Shown: positions 24,121 through 33,638 of the stretch, piece by piece
How positions within the stretch are numbered: the stretch's first letter is position 1
Layout: the number at the start of each line of letters is the position of its first letter
From: Oleispirillum sp963678075
Lineage (GTDB): Bacteria > Pseudomonadota > Alphaproteobacteria > Rhodospirillales > Rhodospirillaceae
Reading direction: 5' to 3'
Assembly (NCBI GenBank): GCA_963678075.2
Contig: CAXXPK010000004.1
Span: forward strand, 31,119 to 95,118
DNA: 64,000 bases
Translations under genes and position numbers: made by a program
The notes under the pieces: generated by a model
Told to the model about the DNA's origin: nothing
Database searches by the model: none
Seen by the model: only the letters and a program-made list of their open reading frames with translations

Positions 24121-26610
24121 ATGGCGGACGATACCACGGACAACGATCGAAAGGCTCCCTTGACCCTGCGTACGGGGACTCTGGAGTTGAAGAAGACGGT
24201 GGAAAAGGGCCGTGTTCGCCAAAGCTTTTCCCATGGCCGCACCAAAGAGGTGAAGGTCGAGGTTCGTCGCAAGCGTACTATTGCGACGGGGGCCTCTCAG
24301 TCGGCCCATGGCATGGATGACGGTGTCCTCATCAACCAGGAAAAGGCGCAGCGTCTGCGCGTCCTGCAGGAGGCGCGACGCGTCGAGGAAGAAAATCGCC
24401 TCGCCGCCGAGGAGGCTCGCCTCAAGGCCGAGGCCGAGGAAGCCCGCCTCAAGGCTGCGGAAGAGGCGACTCGCGCCGCCGCGGAAGACGCGGTGAAGCG
24501 CGACCAGGAAGTGGCCAGCGTCATCGCCGACCTGCCGCGTCCGGCCAAGGAGGTCGATTCCGTCAAGCTGGCCGAGGTCAGGAAGCCGGTCAAGAAGGAC
24601 GCCGCTGCGGAGGGTCTGGACGAGGAAGGTCGTGCCCGCCGTAAGGCCGTGGCGCGTCCCGGCGCTCCCGCCCCGGCCAAAGTGCCTGCGGTCAAGAAGG
24701 TCGAGCCGCGCCGCCGCATGGGTAAGCTGACGATCTCCGCCGCGCTGTCCGACGTGGACCGCGAGGAACGGGGCCGCAGCCTGTCCGCGGTGCGCCGTGC
24801 CCGCGAAAAGGAACGCCTGAAGCAGCTGGCGATGGCCAGGGCGCAGGAAAAGGTGGTGCGCGAGGTGGTGATCCCCGAGACGATCAGCGTCCAGGATCTC
24901 GCCAACCGCATGGCCGAGCGCGGCGCCAACGTCATCAAGGCGCTGATGAAGTTGGGCGTGATGGCCAACATCAATCAGGTTATCGACGCCGACACCGCGC
25001 AGTTGGTGGTCGAGGAATTCGGTCACTCCGCGAAGCGGGTCGCCGACTCCGACGTCGAGGATGGCCTGAAGGGCGTGGTGGATGCCGACGACCTGCTCCT
25101 GCCGCGTGCCCCGGTGGTCACCGTGATGGGCCACGTCGATCACGGCAAAACCTCGCTTCTGGATGCGCTGCGCGCCACCGACGTGGCGGCGGGCGAAGCC
25201 GGGGGCATCACCCAGCATATCGGCGCCTATCAGGTGGAGATGACCTCCGGTCAGCGGATCACCTTCATCGATACCCCCGGTCACGAGGCGTTCACCGCCA
25301 TGCGTGCCCGTGGCGCGCAGGTCACCGATATCGTCGTCCTGGTGGTTGCCGCCGACGATGGCATCATGCCGCAGACGGTCGAGGCGATTCGCCACGCCCG
25401 CGCCGCGCAGGTACCGATGATCGTCGCCATCAACAAGATGGACAAGCCGGGCGCCAACCCCGAACGCGTCCGCACCGAGCTTTTGCAGCACGAAGTCGTG
25501 GTCGAAAGCCTGGGCGGCGATGTTCAGGTGGTCAAGGTCTCGGCCAAGAAACACATCAACCTCGACCTGTTGGAAGAAGCGATTCTGATGCAGGCCGAAA
25601 TGCTCGACCTTAAGGCCAATCCGAACCGCGAGGCGCAGGGTGTGGTGGTCGAGGCGCGGATGGAAATCGGGCGGGGCTCGGTGGCCACGGTTCTGGTGCA
25701 GCGCGGCACCCTGAAGGTCGGCGATATCTTCATCGGCGGTAAGGAATGGGGCCGGGTCCGCGCGATGACCGATCATCGCGGCCAGAAGTTGGACGAAGCG
25801 GGGCCGGGCGTGCCGGTGGAAGTGGTCGGTTTCCAGGGAACGCCGGGTGCCGGCGACGACTTCCTGGTGACCAACAACGAACAGCGCGCCCGCGAAGTCG
25901 CCGACTATCGTCACCGCAAGGAGCGCGAGGCGCAGCACGTCAAGAGCGCGCGCTCCTCGATGGAGGAAATGTTCGCCAAGATCCAGGCCGGCGAGGCTCA
26001 GGAATTCCCGGTGGTGATCAAGGCCGACGTGCAGGGTTCGGTGGAAGCCCTGGTCGGAACCCTGGAAAAGATCGGCAACGACGACGTGCGAGTGCGCGTG
26101 TTGCACGCTGCGGTCGGCGCGATCAGCGAGTCCGACGTGACCTTGGCCAAGGCCACCAACGCCCTGGTGATTGGCTTCAACGTTCGGGCCAACGCCCAGG
26201 CCCGCGACTTGGCGCGCCGCGACGGCATCGAAATCCGCTATTACTCGATCATCTATGACGTGGCGGAAGAGATGAAGCTTGCCCTTTCGGGTATGTTGGC
26301 GCCGGAACTGAAGGAAAACTTCATCGGTTACGCCGAAATCCGTCAGGTCTTCAACATCACCAAGGTCGGACGCGTCGCCGGTTGTATGATCACCGAAGGC
26401 GTGGTGCGCCGTGGCGCCAAGGCGCGTTTGCTGCGTGACAACGTGGTGATCCACGAAGGCGCGCTTGGCCAGTTGAAGCGCTTCAAGGACGACATGAAGG
26501 AAGTCCGCGAAGGCTATGAATGCGGCATGTCGTTCGAGAACTACAACGACATCCAGGTCGGCGACGTCATCGAGTGCTACGAAATCGAGGAAATTGCCGT
26601 TACCCTGTAA
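24121..26610 (+). CDS. infB: Translation initiation factor IF-2
   Basis: 829 residues from ATG 24121 (AGGA upstream). A long charged Ala/Glu/Arg-rich N-terminal part (about 75-190, likely coiled coil: EEARLKAEAEEARLKAA) leads to the IF2_N domain and the GTPase: GHVDHGKTSLLDALR (G1), DTPGHEAF (G3), NKMDKPG (G4), then domains II, III and IV. Loads initiator tRNA on the 30S subunit. Confidence 0.97.
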   Translation: MADDTTDNDRKAPLTLRTGTLELKKTVEKGRVRQSFSHGRTKEVKVEVRRKRTIATGASQSAHGMDDGVLINQEKAQRLRVLQEARRVEEENRLAAEEARLKAEAEEARLKAAEEATRAAAEDAVKRDQEVASVIADLPRPAKEVDSVKLAEVRKPVKKDAAAEGLDEEGRARRKAVARPGAPAPAKVPAVKKVEPRRRMGKLTISAALSDVDREERGRSLSAVRRAREKERLKQLAMARAQEKVVREVVIPETISVQDLANRMAERGANVIKALMKLGVMANINQVIDADTAQLVVEEFGHSAKRVADSDVEDGLKGVVDADDLLLPRAPVVTVMGHVDHGKTSLLDALRATDVAAGEAGGITQHIGAYQVEMTSGQRITFIDTPGHEAFTAMRARGAQVTDIVVLVVAADDGIMPQTVEAIRHARAAQVPMIVAINKMDKPGANPERVRTELLQHEVVVESLGGDVQVVKVSAKKHINLDLLEEAILMQAEMLDLKANPNREAQGVVVEARMEIGRGSVATVLVQRGTLKVGDIFIGGKEWGRVRAMTDHRGQKLDEAGPGVPVEVVGFQGTPGAGDDFLVTNNEQRAREVADYRHRKEREAQHVKSARSSMEEMFAKIQAGEAQEFPVVIKADVQGSVEALVGTLEKIGNDDVRVRVLHAAVGAISESDVTLAKATNALVIGFNVRANAQARDLARRDGIEIRYYSIIYDVAEEMKLALSGMLAPELKENFIGYAEIRQVFNITKVGRVAGCMITEGVVRRGAKARLLRDNVVIHEGALGQLKRFKDDMKEVREGYECGMSFENYNDIQVGDVIECYEIEEIAVTL

Positions 26611-26800
26611 GGGAGGTCCAGGGGCAACGCCCCTGGACCCCACTGGGGCCGTGGAGGCCCCAGACTCCGTTTGTTTTTCGCCGCGAGGCGGCGATCGGCC
26701 TTCATGGTGCGTGGCGGTTCGATGGTGCCGACGGACGGGGTTCGGAGCCCGAAGGCCCCGGCGGGAGTGGGCGGAGCCCGTGGCCTTTTTCTGGAGTCCG
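26611..26800 (+). repeat. Mosaic intergenic repeat, copy C (inside the infB-rbfA gap)
   Basis: Left hairpin GGTCCAGGGGC (26615-26625) with GCCCCTGGACC (26629-26639), loop AAC. Second hairpin TGGGGCC (26644-26650) with GGCCCCA (26656-26662). Core start GTTTTTCGCCGCG at 26673. The right part, GGGCGGAGCCCGTGGCCTTTTT near 26769-26790 (split: GGGCGGAGCCCG, then GGCCTTTTT), matches the right part of copy F. It could weaken expression of downstream operon genes. Confidence 0.6.
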
Positions 26801-26805
26801 AGATC

Positions 26806-27219
26806 ATGACCCAAGCCCCCTTGCAACGGCAGCTTCGCGTCGGTGAAGAGATCCGCCGTCTGTTGGCGTGCGCGCTGGAACGCGGCGATTTGCACGATGC
26901 CGTGCTGGATACCGTGCCGGTGACGATTTCCGAGGTGCGGGTCAGTCCCGACATGCGGCATGCCACCACCTTCGTGATGTCCCTGGGGGGATTGCGTCTG
27001 GATGAGGTGCTGGCCGCGTTGAATAAGAATGCCTGGGCCTTCAACAAGATAATCGCCCGTAGCTTGACCCTGCGTCATACCCCGACGGTGAAATTCATCG
27101 CCGACGACAGTTTCGACGAGGCGTCGCACATCGATGCGGTGTTGCGCCGTCCCGAGGTGGCGCGGGACTTGGTGAAGCCGGACGCCGCCGACGACGAGGA
27201 CGATGGGCATGGCGCGTAA
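26806..27219 (+). CDS. rbfA: Ribosome-binding factor A
   Basis: 137 residues from ATG 26806. Single KH-like domain with VGEEIRRLLACALERGD, ITISEVRVSPDMRHATTFV-type strand pattern (here VTISEVRVSPDMRHA) and the C-terminal PTVKFIADDSFDEASHID. Acts in late 16S rRNA 5'-end maturation and cold adaptation. Overlaps truB by 17 bp and ends in an acidic tail (DAADDEDDGHGA). Confidence 0.94.
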   Translation: MTQAPLQRQLRVGEEIRRLLACALERGDLHDAVLDTVPVTISEVRVSPDMRHATTFVMSLGGLRLDEVLAALNKNAWAFNKIIARSLTLRHTPTVKFIADDSFDEASHIDAVLRRPEVARDLVKPDAADDEDDGHGA

Positions 27220-28189
27220 GCGCAAGGGTCGGCCGATCGACGGCTGGCTGGTGCTCGACAAGCCGGTGGGGATCGGTTCGACCACCGCCCTGGGGCAGGT
27301 CCGCCGTCTGTTCGACGCGGCCAAGGCCGGGCATGGCGGCACGCTTGACCCGCTGGCCTCGGGGATTCTGCCGATCGCCTTCGGCGAGGCGACGAAGACG
27401 GTGTCCTTCGTCATGGATGGACGAAAGGCTTATCGCTTCACGGTGCGTTTCGGGCAGGCCACCGAGTCCGAGGATGCCGAGGGCGCGGTGATCGCAACCT
27501 CCGACGCACGACCGACGGCGGAGGAAATCCGCGCCGTCCTGCCGCGTTTCACCGGGGTTATTCGGCAAATTCCGCCCCGCTTTTCGGCGATCAAGGTGAA
27601 TGGCGAACGCGCCTATGATCTGGCGCGCGATGGCCAAGAGGTCGAAATGCAGCCGCGCGAGGCGGAAGTTTATGACCTGCGCTTCGTTGAAATGTCCGAT
27701 GCCGACCACGCGATTTTCGTCGCGGAATGCGGCAAGGGAACCTATATCCGGTCCTTGGCGCGGGACTTGGCGGTCGCCTTGGGAACGGTCGGACACGTCG
27801 CGGCATTGCGCCGCACGCGGTGCGGCCCGTTTTCCGAGGCGGACTCGATTTCTCTGGATAAACTATTGTCCCTCGGGCATAGTGCGCCGTTCTTGGGCCT
27901 TTTGCGTTCCGTTTCGACCGCGCTGGACGACATCCCGGCGCTGGCCCTGACGGAAGACGAGGCCCGCCACCTAGCCAATGGGCAGGCTTTGGGCGTGTTT
28001 CCGCTGTTGCGGCGCCGTCCGTGTCCTGGAGCCGCCGAAGCCCCTGTTTTGCGAGCGATGTGCGGCGAGCGGGTGGTTGCGATCGCACGGGTGGAAGCGA
28101 TGATGCTGAAACCGGTGCGTATCATTTATTCAACCGAACATGGAGATTCCGGTGTCGATCACGCAGGAACGCAAGCAGGAACTGATTAA
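27203..28189 (+). CDS. truB: tRNA pseudouridine-55 synthase
   Basis: About 328 residues. Catalytic Asp in HGGTLDPLASGILPI, then KAYRFTVRFGQAT, PPRFSAIKVNGERAYDLAR and GTYIRSLARDLA. The C-terminal PUA-like region ends LKPVRIIY, where most homologues stop; here the frame runs 15 codons further into rpsO. A start at 27209 (ATGGCGCG) is equally possible. Confidence 0.94.
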   Translation: MGMARKRKGRPIDGWLVLDKPVGIGSTTALGQVRRLFDAAKAGHGGTLDPLASGILPIAFGEATKTVSFVMDGRKAYRFTVRFGQATESEDAEGAVIATSDARPTAEEIRAVLPRFTGVIRQIPPRFSAIKVNGERAYDLARDGQEVEMQPREAEVYDLRFVEMSDADHAIFVAECGKGTYIRSLARDLAVALGTVGHVAALRRTRCGPFSEADSISLDKLLSLGHSAPFLGLLRSVSTALDDIPALALTEDEARHLANGQALGVFPLLRRRPCPGAAEAPVLRAMCGERVVAIARVEAMMLKPVRIIYSTEHGDSGVDHAGTQAGTD

Positions 28190-28421
28190 GGAATTCGCCA
28201 TCAACGAAGGCGACACCGGGTCGCCGGAAGTGCAGGTGGCGGTTCTGTCGGAACGGATCAAGAATCTGACCGAACACCTGAAGGAACATAAGAAGGATTT
28301 CCACTCTCGTCGTGGCCTTCTGATCATGGTGGGTCAGCGTCGCCGTCTTCTTGACTATGTCAAGAGCAAGGAAGTCAAGCGCTACGAGGCCTTGATCCAG
28401 CGGCTTGGGCTCCGCCGTTAA
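28152..28421 (+). CDS. rpsO: 30S ribosomal protein S15
   Basis: 89 residues from GTG 28152 (GGAG 6 nt upstream), giving the standard start SITQERKQELIKE; the ATG at 28140 would add four residues. Contains the S15 signature region (GDTGSPEVQVAVLSERIKNL, LLDYVKSKEVKRYEALIQ). The start lies inside the truB tail (38-bp overlap). Confidence 0.96.
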   Translation: MSITQERKQELIKEFAINEGDTGSPEVQVAVLSERIKNLTEHLKEHKKDFHSRRGLLIMVGQRRRLLDYVKSKEVKRYEALIQRLGLRR

Positions 28422-28605
28422 GCCGATGCAAAACCGGTGGGATGTCATGGACGTCCCGCCGGTTCGCCTTTTCCCGGTTGGGTTCCAGGGGTCAAGGCCG
28501 TCGGCGATGGATTATCGCCCGATCCCGCGAAGTGTTTAAGAGGATGCGCCGCGAGAAGGTGCCTCTTCGTGGGACGGGCCGAACAAAACCCGAAGGATGC
28601 AATGC

Positions 28606-30735
28606 ATGTCTCTTTTTAACGTGACTCGTAAGGAACTGCTCTGGGGCGGTCGCAAGCTGGTTCTGGAAACCGGCAAGGTGGCGCGTCAGGCCGATGGTGC
28701 CGTGATGGCGACCTATGGCGAAACCACGGTTCTGTGCACGGTTGTCGGCGCGAAGTCGGCCAAGCCGGGCCAGGATTTCTTTCCGCTGACCGTGAACTAT
28801 CAGGAAAAGGCCTTCGCTGCGGGCAAGATCCCCGGCGGTTTCTTTAAGCGCGAGGGTCGTCCCTCGGAAGCCGAAACCCTGATCAGCCGACTGATCGACC
28901 GTCCGATCCGGCCGTTGTTCGTCGATGGCTATAAGAACGAAACCCAGATCGTCTGCACCGTGCTGTCCCACGACATGGACAACTCGCCGGACATCGTCGC
29001 GCTGATTGGCGCGTCCGCTGCGCTGGTGATTTCCGGTCTGCCGTTCCTGGGTCCGATCGCGGGTGCCCGCGTCGGTTACAAGGACGGTCAGTACCTCCTG
29101 AACCCGACCATCGCCGAGATCGCGGAATCCGATCTTGACCTGGTGGTCGCCGGCACCCGTGAAGGCGTGCTGATGGTCGAAAGCCAGGCGTGCGAGCTGT
29201 CCGAGGACGTGATGCTGGGCGCCGTGACCTTCGGTCACGATGCGTTCCAGGCGGTGATCGACGCGATCATCGATATGGCCGAAAGCTGTGCCAAGAATCC
29301 GCGCGACGTGCCGCCGCCGGCCCCCGCGGTCGAGGTTACCCAGGCCAAGTTCTCGGAATGCGGCATCCGCGACAAGTTCGCCGTCGCCTACGGCATCAAG
29401 GCGAAGCTGGAGCGTCAGGACGCGGTCAAGGCGGTGCGCGCCGAAGCGGCCGCCCTGCTGGACGAGACCACGGTGGACGCGACCGAGGCCAAGGAAATCT
29501 TTGAGACGATGGAAGCCGACGTGGTGCGGTCCGCGATTCTGGATACCGGAATCCGCATCGACGGCCGTAACGTCGCCCAGATCCGTCCGATCGAGGCCGA
29601 AGTCGGCGTTCTGCCGCGTGCCCATGGCTCAGCCCTGTTCACCCGTGGCGAAACCCAGGCCCTGGCGGTCGCCACCCTCGGCACCGGCCAGGACGAGCAG
29701 ATCGTCGATGCCCTGGAAGGCGAACATCGTTCGGCCTTCATGCTGCACTACAATTTCCCCCCCTATTCAGTGGGCGAGGCGAAGCGCATGGGGTCTCCGG
29801 GGCGTCGTGAAATCGGTCATGGCAAGCTGGCTTGGCGCGCCGTGAAGCCGCTGCTGCCGAAGGCCGAGGACTTTCCCTATACCATCCGCATCGTTTCCGA
29901 GATCACCGAATCCAATGGCTCGTCGTCGATGGCCACGGTGTGCGGTTCGTCGTTGTCGCTGATGGACGCGGGCGTGCCCTTGAAGGCGCCGGTGGCGGGT
30001 ATCGCCATGGGCCTGATCAAGGAAGGTGACCGCTTCGCGGTGCTCTCCGACATCATGGGCGACGAGGATCATTTGGGTGACATGGACTTCAAGGTGGCGG
30101 GGACCGAATCCGGTATCACCGCGCTGCAGATGGACATCAAGATCACCTCGATCACCAAGGAAATCATGGCGATCGCGCTCCGTCAGGCGCGTGACGGCCG
30201 CCTGCATATCCTGGGCGAAATGGCCAAGGCCCTGACCAACGCGCGCTCCGAGGTTTCCGGCAACGCGCCCCGGATCACCACCTTCAGCATTCCGAAGGAC
30301 AAGATTCGTGAAGTGATCGGTACCGGCGGCAAGGTGATTCGCGAGATTTGCGAAACCACCGGCGCCAAGATCGACATCGAGGACGACGGCACCATCCGCG
30401 TCGCCGCCGTCGATGTCAAGGCGCAGGAAGAAGCGATTCGTTGGATCAAGGGCATCGTCGCCGAACCGGAAGTCGGCGCGATCTACACCGGCAAGGTGGT
30501 GAAGGTCCTGGAGTTCGGCGCCTTCGTCAATTTCATGGGCAGCCGCGACGGTCTGGTCCACGTTTCGGAAATGGCGCAGACTCGCGTCAATCACCCCGAT
30601 GACGTGGTCAAGGTCGGCGATGTCGTGAAGGTCAAGCTGTTGGGTTTGGACGATCGCGGCAAGGTCAAGCTGTCGATGAAGGTGGTCAATCAGGAAACCG
30701 GCGAGGAAATCCCGCCGGCGCCGAAGGCCAACTAA
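28606..30735 (+). CDS. pnp: Polyribonucleotide nucleotidyltransferase (PNPase)
   Basis: 709 residues from ATG 28606 (GAAGGA upstream). Two RNase PH domains (about 10-215 and 310-545; ESNGSSSMATVCGSSLSLMD marks the second active site), a KH domain (GTGGKVIREICETTGAKIDI) and a C-terminal S1 domain (GAIYTGKVVKVLEFGAFV). Phosphorolytic 3'-5' RNA decay. A gap of about 180 nt separates it from rpsO, the usual site of RNase III or autoregulation. Confidence 0.97.
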   Translation: MSLFNVTRKELLWGGRKLVLETGKVARQADGAVMATYGETTVLCTVVGAKSAKPGQDFFPLTVNYQEKAFAAGKIPGGFFKREGRPSEAETLISRLIDRPIRPLFVDGYKNETQIVCTVLSHDMDNSPDIVALIGASAALVISGLPFLGPIAGARVGYKDGQYLLNPTIAEIAESDLDLVVAGTREGVLMVESQACELSEDVMLGAVTFGHDAFQAVIDAIIDMAESCAKNPRDVPPPAPAVEVTQAKFSECGIRDKFAVAYGIKAKLERQDAVKAVRAEAAALLDETTVDATEAKEIFETMEADVVRSAILDTGIRIDGRNVAQIRPIEAEVGVLPRAHGSALFTRGETQALAVATLGTGQDEQIVDALEGEHRSAFMLHYNFPPYSVGEAKRMGSPGRREIGHGKLAWRAVKPLLPKAEDFPYTIRIVSEITESNGSSSMATVCGSSLSLMDAGVPLKAPVAGIAMGLIKEGDRFAVLSDIMGDEDHLGDMDFKVAGTESGITALQMDIKITSITKEIMAIALRQARDGRLHILGEMAKALTNARSEVSGNAPRITTFSIPKDKIREVIGTGGKVIREICETTGAKIDIEDDGTIRVAAVDVKAQEEAIRWIKGIVAEPEVGAIYTGKVVKVLEFGAFVNFMGSRDGLVHVSEMAQTRVNHPDDVVKVGDVVKVKLLGLDDRGKVKLSMKVVNQETGEEIPPAPKAN

Positions 30736-30742
30736 AGATCAG

Positions 30743-30775
30743 CGCGCCACCCTCGCGAGGCGCGGGGGTGGCGCG
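30743..30775 (+). terminator. Terminator-like hairpin after pnp
   Basis: CGCGCCACCC (30743-30752) pairs perfectly with GGGTGGCGCG (30766-30775). The following T-run is weak (TTGTC), so termination may be partial or the stem may protect the 3' end. Confidence 0.6.
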
Positions 30776-30945
30776 TTGTCGCCGACCGTGCCGCGCCGTT
30801 GCATTTTTGTGGCGGCTGCGGTACAGGTTTGCGACATTGAAGGGCACCCAGGGACCCAGAGGGAAACGCACGCGGTGCGACGTGACAACAGCGACGACCG
30901 GTTTTATGCCGGTTTCTTTCGCCGATGCGGGTGGAGACTGGTGAC

Positions 30946-32343
30946 GTGAAGGCCCTCGAAAAACTTTGGATATCCGGGAAGGACGTGCTGCCCTTGGTCG
31001 AGGGTGGCAAGGGAATTGGCGTTTCCACCGGCGCCAGCGCCGGGGCATGGGCCGCGGTCGGCGGGGTCGGCACTTTTTCCGGCGTCAACGCGGATTTTTA
31101 TGACGAGAACGGTCGCCTGGTCGAGGTCGATTACGTTGGCAAGACCCGTGGCGAACGTCACGAGGAATTGATCGCCTTCGCGATTCAGGGCGGCGTCGCG
31201 CAGGCACGCATCGCCCACGACGTGTCGGGGGGCGAAGGCCGCATCCACATGAACGTTCTGTGGGAAATGGGCGGCTGCGAGAGCATTCTGGAAGGAATCC
31301 TGGAACAGGCCAAGGGCCTGGTGCATGGCGTCACCTGCGGCGCGGGCATGCCCTATCGCTTGGCCGAAATCGCGGCGAAGTATGGCGTCTATTACTATCC
31401 CATCGTCTCTTCCGCGCGTGCCTTCCGCGCGTTGTGGAAGCGCGCCTATTACAAAAGCAAGGAATGGCTGGGCGGCGTCGTTTACGAGGACCCGTGGCTG
31501 GCGGGCGGCCATAATGGCCTGTCCAACAGCGAAAGCCCGACTCATCCCGAGCCGCCGTTCCCGCGTGTCGCCGATCTGCGCCGCGAGATGAATTCGGTGG
31601 GACTGGAGACGGTTCCGGTGGTGATGGCGGGTGGTGTGTGGTCGCTTTCCGACTGGGAAGACTGGATCGGCAATCCCGAGATCGGGCCCTTGGCCTTCCA
31701 GCTTGGGACCCGGCCGCTGTTGACCAAGGAAAGCCCGATTTCGCCGGAATGGAAGCAGCGTCTGCTGACCCTGGACCCTGGCGATGTGCTGTTGCACCGC
31801 TTCAGCCCGACCGGGTTCTATTCCTCGGCGGTGCGCAACGCCTTCATCGACGATCTGGTGTCGCGGTCCGAGCGGCAGGTGCCGTTCACCGCCGAGGCGG
31901 CAGGCGAGACGACCGCCGAGATCGCCTTCGGTCGCCGTGGCCGTGCCGTTTTCGTCAAGCCCGAGGACAAGCCCAGGATCGATGCCTGGTTGGCGGAAGG
32001 CCATACCGAGGCGTTGAAGACCCCCGACGAGACCCTGGTCTTCGTCACCCCGGCCTCGGCGCGTCACATCCTGAAGGATCAGGTCGAGTGCATGGGTTGC
32101 CTGTCGGCGTGCAACTTCTCGAACTGGTCGCAGAACGAGGCGGGAACCACCGGTCGTCGCGCCGATCCGAAGTCCTTCTGCATTCAGAAGACGCTGCAGA
32201 GCATCGCGCATGCCGGTGACGTCGATCATCAACTGATGTTCGCCGGGCACAACGTGCACCGCTTTAAAAGCGATCCGTTCTATCGCGATGGGTTCGTCCC
32301 GACCGTTAAGGAACTGATCGAGCATCTGTTGAAGGGCGGCTGA
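30946..32343 (+). CDS. Nitronate monooxygenase-family FMN protein with C-terminal Cys cluster
   Basis: About 465 residues; GTG 30946 (GGAG upstream) gives KALEKLWISGKDVLPLVEGG; an ATG at 30925 is an alternative. TIM-barrel of the nitronate monooxygenase/2-nitropropane dioxygenase family (GKGIGVSTGASAGAWAAVGG near the start, VPVVMAGGVWSLSDWEDW for flavin phosphate, FQLGTRPLLT). A C-terminal extension holds C-x2-C-x3-C in ECMGCLSACNFSNWS and a further Cys in SFCIQKTL, which could bind a metal or Fe-S cluster. It follows pnp in other alphaproteobacteria too; the natural substrate is unknown. Confidence 0.85.
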   Translation: MKALEKLWISGKDVLPLVEGGKGIGVSTGASAGAWAAVGGVGTFSGVNADFYDENGRLVEVDYVGKTRGERHEELIAFAIQGGVAQARIAHDVSGGEGRIHMNVLWEMGGCESILEGILEQAKGLVHGVTCGAGMPYRLAEIAAKYGVYYYPIVSSARAFRALWKRAYYKSKEWLGGVVYEDPWLAGGHNGLSNSESPTHPEPPFPRVADLRREMNSVGLETVPVVMAGGVWSLSDWEDWIGNPEIGPLAFQLGTRPLLTKESPISPEWKQRLLTLDPGDVLLHRFSPTGFYSSAVRNAFIDDLVSRSERQVPFTAEAAGETTAEIAFGRRGRAVFVKPEDKPRIDAWLAEGHTEALKTPDETLVFVTPASARHILKDQVECMGCLSACNFSNWSQNEAGTTGRRADPKSFCIQKTLQSIAHAGDVDHQLMFAGHNVHRFKSDPFYRDGFVPTVKELIEHLLKGG

Positions 32344-32390
32344 AGCCACATCAATACGTTGTTTTCCGAACGATTTTTCTGAAGGCCGCG

Positions 32391-32428
32391 AAAGAAGCCG
32401 ACAAAACCTGGGTTTTGTCGGCTTCTTT
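32391..32428 (+). terminator. Strong intrinsic terminator after the monooxygenase gene
   Basis: A perfect 17-bp stem: AAAGAAGCCGACAAAAC (32391-32407), loop CTGG, GTTTTGTCGGCTTCTTT (32412-32428). The A and T ends make it bidirectional. Confidence 0.9.
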
Positions 32429-32535
32429 GCACTGCTTTCCATGCGTCATTTGAAATAGATAGAAAGGAATATAAAACAATAATCGGGTGTAATACCTAAC
32501 GGGGGGGGCGCCGGTTGATCATCGGCGGGGGGAAT

Positions 32536-32952
32536 ATGTTCAATCGTACGCGACCGTTTTCGCATGTTCTGGAACAGCTTCGCTCGGTCAATCTAAGGCC
32601 GACACGGCAACGCCTCGCCCTTGCGAAGCTTCTGTTCGAAAAGCCGGATCGTCACATCACGGCCGAAGCCCTGCACAAGGAGGCGGCGTCGGAAGGGGCG
32701 CGGGTGTCGCTGGCCACCGTCTACAATACCTTGCACCAGTTTACCGAAACAGGGCTGTTGCGGGAAATCGTGGTCGGCACCGGGTGTTCGTATTTCGACA
32801 CCAATACCAGCGAACACCACCACTTTTATTACGAGGACAGTGGTCGTCTGGAGGATGTTCCCACGCCACATCTGCAGGTGGTGGGAATGCCGGAAGTGCC
32901 GGAGGGGACGACTATCAGACGCATTGATGTGGTGGTCCGCCTGGACGGCTGA
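32536..32952 (+). CDS. irr: Iron response regulator Irr (Fur family)
   Basis: 138 residues from ATG 32536 (GGGGGGA upstream). Winged helix about 10-80 (LRPTRQRLALAKLLFE, VSLATVYNTLHQF), followed by the three-His element TSEHHHFYYEDSG that binds heme in Irr proteins, and no Cys-pair zinc site. Irr accumulates under iron limitation and controls heme and iron genes in alphaproteobacteria. Lies alone behind a strong terminator, in an AT-rich upstream region that probably carries its promoter. Confidence 0.92.
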   Translation: MFNRTRPFSHVLEQLRSVNLRPTRQRLALAKLLFEKPDRHITAEALHKEAASEGARVSLATVYNTLHQFTETGLLREIVVGTGCSYFDTNTSEHHHFYYEDSGRLEDVPTPHLQVVGMPEVPEGTTIRRIDVVVRLDG

Positions 32953-32954
32953 TC

Positions 32955-33485
32955 CTATTTGACGGTTTCTCCGCGATAGGCGCCCCAGAACGCGGCGCGC
33001 GGCAGCCACCCGTTGTGGCCGCCGGTTTCGACGCGGCAGAAGGCGGAGCCCTCGGGGCAGGACAGCAGGCGCCCGATGACGCCGCCCTCCAGCTGCGCGA
33101 CCACCGGGCTTTCGGCGGCGGCGCTGGCGCGGAGTGGCGTCAGCGGCCCGATGATGCGGATGGCGCGGGTCCCCGACAGCATGCTGCGGTGGACCCAGCC
33201 TTCGGTGCCTTCCCAGTCGCGGATTTTCCGCCAGTGGTCGAATTCCTGGATGATCTCGACCGGCAGATCGCGTTGCAGATAGACCCACTCGATGGGGTAA
33301 CGCACCCCCGGACCCGACCGCAGGTTCACTTGCGTCGCCCGCAAGGTCACGAAGCGGGGCAGGCGCTGGCCGCTTTCGGTGGCGGGATCGGCGGCCTCCG
33401 CCCCCGTGCCGAGCGCGCACCACAGGATTGCCGCGACGATGGAGCGGAGGAACGTGGCGCGGAAAACGGTCGGCGGATGCGGCAT
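32955..33485 (-). CDS. Exported protein with two SH3-like domains
   Basis: 176 residues. Signal peptide (FLRSIVAAILWCALGTGAEA), then a bacterial SH3 domain (about 50-105: TQVNLRSGPGVRYPIEWVYL) and a second SH3-like unit (about 112-165: TPLRASAAAESPVVAQLEGG, GWLPRAAFWG). Such periplasmic SH3 proteins are thought to bind cell-wall peptides or protein partners. Convergent with irr, with a 2-bp gap, and divergent from the dehydrogenase pseudogene. Confidence 0.85.
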   Translation of the reverse strand: MPHPPTVFRATFLRSIVAAILWCALGTGAEAADPATESGQRLPRFVTLRATQVNLRSGPGVRYPIEWVYLQRDLPVEIIQEFDHWRKIRDWEGTEGWVHRSMLSGTRAIRIIGPLTPLRASAAAESPVVAQLEGGVIGRLLSCPEGSAFCRVETGGHNGWLPRAAFWGAYRGETVK

Positions 33486-33638
33486 CGGGCTCCTGAAAGG
33501 TCAAGGGGTTGAACGCGCAGCCACCATAGCGTCATCCGGTCGCCCGGCTCAACCCTTCTCTCTGCCGCTGGACAATGCGCGCCGGGCTTGCTAAGTCTCG
33601 CCCGGGGTCGGTGATTCCGCCCCTGCGGGAGGAAAAAC

